From Acidobacteriota bacterium (GTDB lineage Bacteria > Acidobacteriota > Blastocatellia > RBC074): 7,575 bases of DNA. This document shows, in pieces, positions 7,402-7,575 of this stretch. The stretch spans positions 1 to 7,575 of the forward strand of contig JABFSD010000978.1 in NCBI GenBank assembly GCA_013140935.1, written 5' to 3'. A program made the position numbers and the translations under genes. Numbering within the stretch: position 1 is the stretch's first letter; each line of letters opens with the position of its first letter. A model generated the notes under the pieces. The model was not told the origin of the DNA, made no database searches, and saw nothing but the letters and a program-made list of their open reading frames with translations.

Positions 7402-7506
7402 GGTGCGCCAGCGTCCCGCTGGCAGTCGGGCCGCGAGCCTCTGGCTCGCTCGTGACTGGCGAGCGAGACGCTCGCGACCCGACTGCCAGCGGGACGCTGG
7501 CGCACC
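7402..7506. repeat. 105-base composite palindrome of four 7-3-7 hairpins, 26-base period
   Basis: Bases 7402-7449 pair with 7506-7459 at 45 of 48 positions, around a 9-base centre (7450-7458); the outer 29 bases of each arm are perfect. Nested inside are four 17-base hairpins, each with a 7-base stem and 3-base loop: 7407-7423 (GCCAGCG, loop TCC), 7433-7449 (GCGAGCC, loop TCT), 7459-7475 (GCGAGCG, loop AGA) and 7485-7501 (GCCAGCG, loop GGA). Their starts are exactly 26 apart and all three spacers are 9 bases; the spacers share AGTC/GACT. It begins on the base after the kinase stop codon. The form recalls REP/BIME-type interspersed elements or a small non-autonomous mobile element. No transposase is in the window. 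It may also protect the 3' end of the kinase message. Confidence 0.9.
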
Positions 7507-7575
7507 AAAGTCGGTAAATTTTTCCTATCGTCAGAATGAAATGATTCCGCTATGCTGCCACGCATTGCCCTATGT
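7507..7575. other. Right-edge stretch with no supported gene
   Basis: These 69 bases are clearly less GC-rich than the palindrome. A run of five T (7519-7523) lies 12 bases past the stem, too far for a standard intrinsic terminator. ATGs at 7535, 7541 and 7552 have no ribosome site before them. The start of a neighbouring gene beyond the window cannot be ruled in or out. Confidence 0.35.

Noticed and set aside
7407..7501. CRISPR-like array (regular repeats with spacers, 26-base period)
   Set aside because: The units are 17-base hairpins with 9-base spacers; the spacers are related to one another and too short, and the array is globally palindromic. No cas gene is present.
7402..7506. Integron attC site (long imperfect palindrome after a gene)
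   Set aside because: The arms lack the conserved R' and R'' core sequences ending in GTT/AAC and show no extrahelical bases, and no cassette or integrase context is seen.
7402..7523. Rho-independent terminator of the kinase gene
   Set aside because: The T-run starts 12 bases after the stem and the stem is far longer than usual. An effect on termination is possible, but the standard form is not there.
7541..7575. Start of a further gene at the right edge
   Set aside because: Open reading from the ATGs at 7541 or 7552 is only 8-11 codons before the window ends, and there is no ribosome site, so nothing can be supported.

Overview
The window reads as a piece of a moderately GC-rich Gram-negative chromosome. 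An Acidobacteriota origin, perhaps Blastocatellia, is my best guess. It rests on three things: the style of the ECF sigma / zf-HC2 anti-sigma pair, the anti-sigma C-terminal tail ([16 protein letters not shown]), and a zinc-ribbon membrane protein of a sort common there. This is recognition from memory, not a search result.

Layout, left to right. (1) Bases 1-88 do not continue the sigma factor that follows them; an in-frame stop lies at 23-25, so the left edge is a truncation, a rearrangement or an assembly junction. (2) 89-1802, plus strand: a three-gene set made of the 3' part of an ECF sigma factor, a membrane zf-HC2 anti-sigma factor overlapping it by ATGA, and, 17 bases on, an exported protein with a secretin-N-like domain. 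(3) 1856-3620, minus strand: a class V PLP aminotransferase of the alanine/serine-glyoxylate type, then, 13 bases downstream, a small zinc-ribbon protein with two membrane segments. (4) 3721-7401, plus strand: a 1226-residue hybrid sensor kinase. Its order is signal peptide, one seven-blade Reg_prop propeller, Y_Y_Y domain, membrane helix, coiled coil, HisKA, HATPase, a divergent receiver, a canonical receiver and HPt. (5) 7402-7506: a 105-base near-perfect palindrome directly after the kinase stop codon, built from four 7-3-7 hairpins at an exact 26-base period.

How the parts may work. The first set is a regulatory cassette in which a membrane anti-sigma holds the sigma factor, with an exported product probably made from the same message. 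The kinase would sense a periplasmic signal and relay phosphate from His524 through receiver Asp960 to HPt His1157. It carries no DNA-binding domain, and no separate response regulator is encoded in this window. The aminotransferase pair is transcribed divergently from the kinase across a 100-base gap.

The most unusual signal is the terminal palindrome. The two mismatches in its inner units are exactly those that keep the short local hairpins paired, which suggests that the 17-base hairpins are the maintained structure rather than the long stem. No RNA genes, CRISPR arrays or complete insertion sequences were seen.
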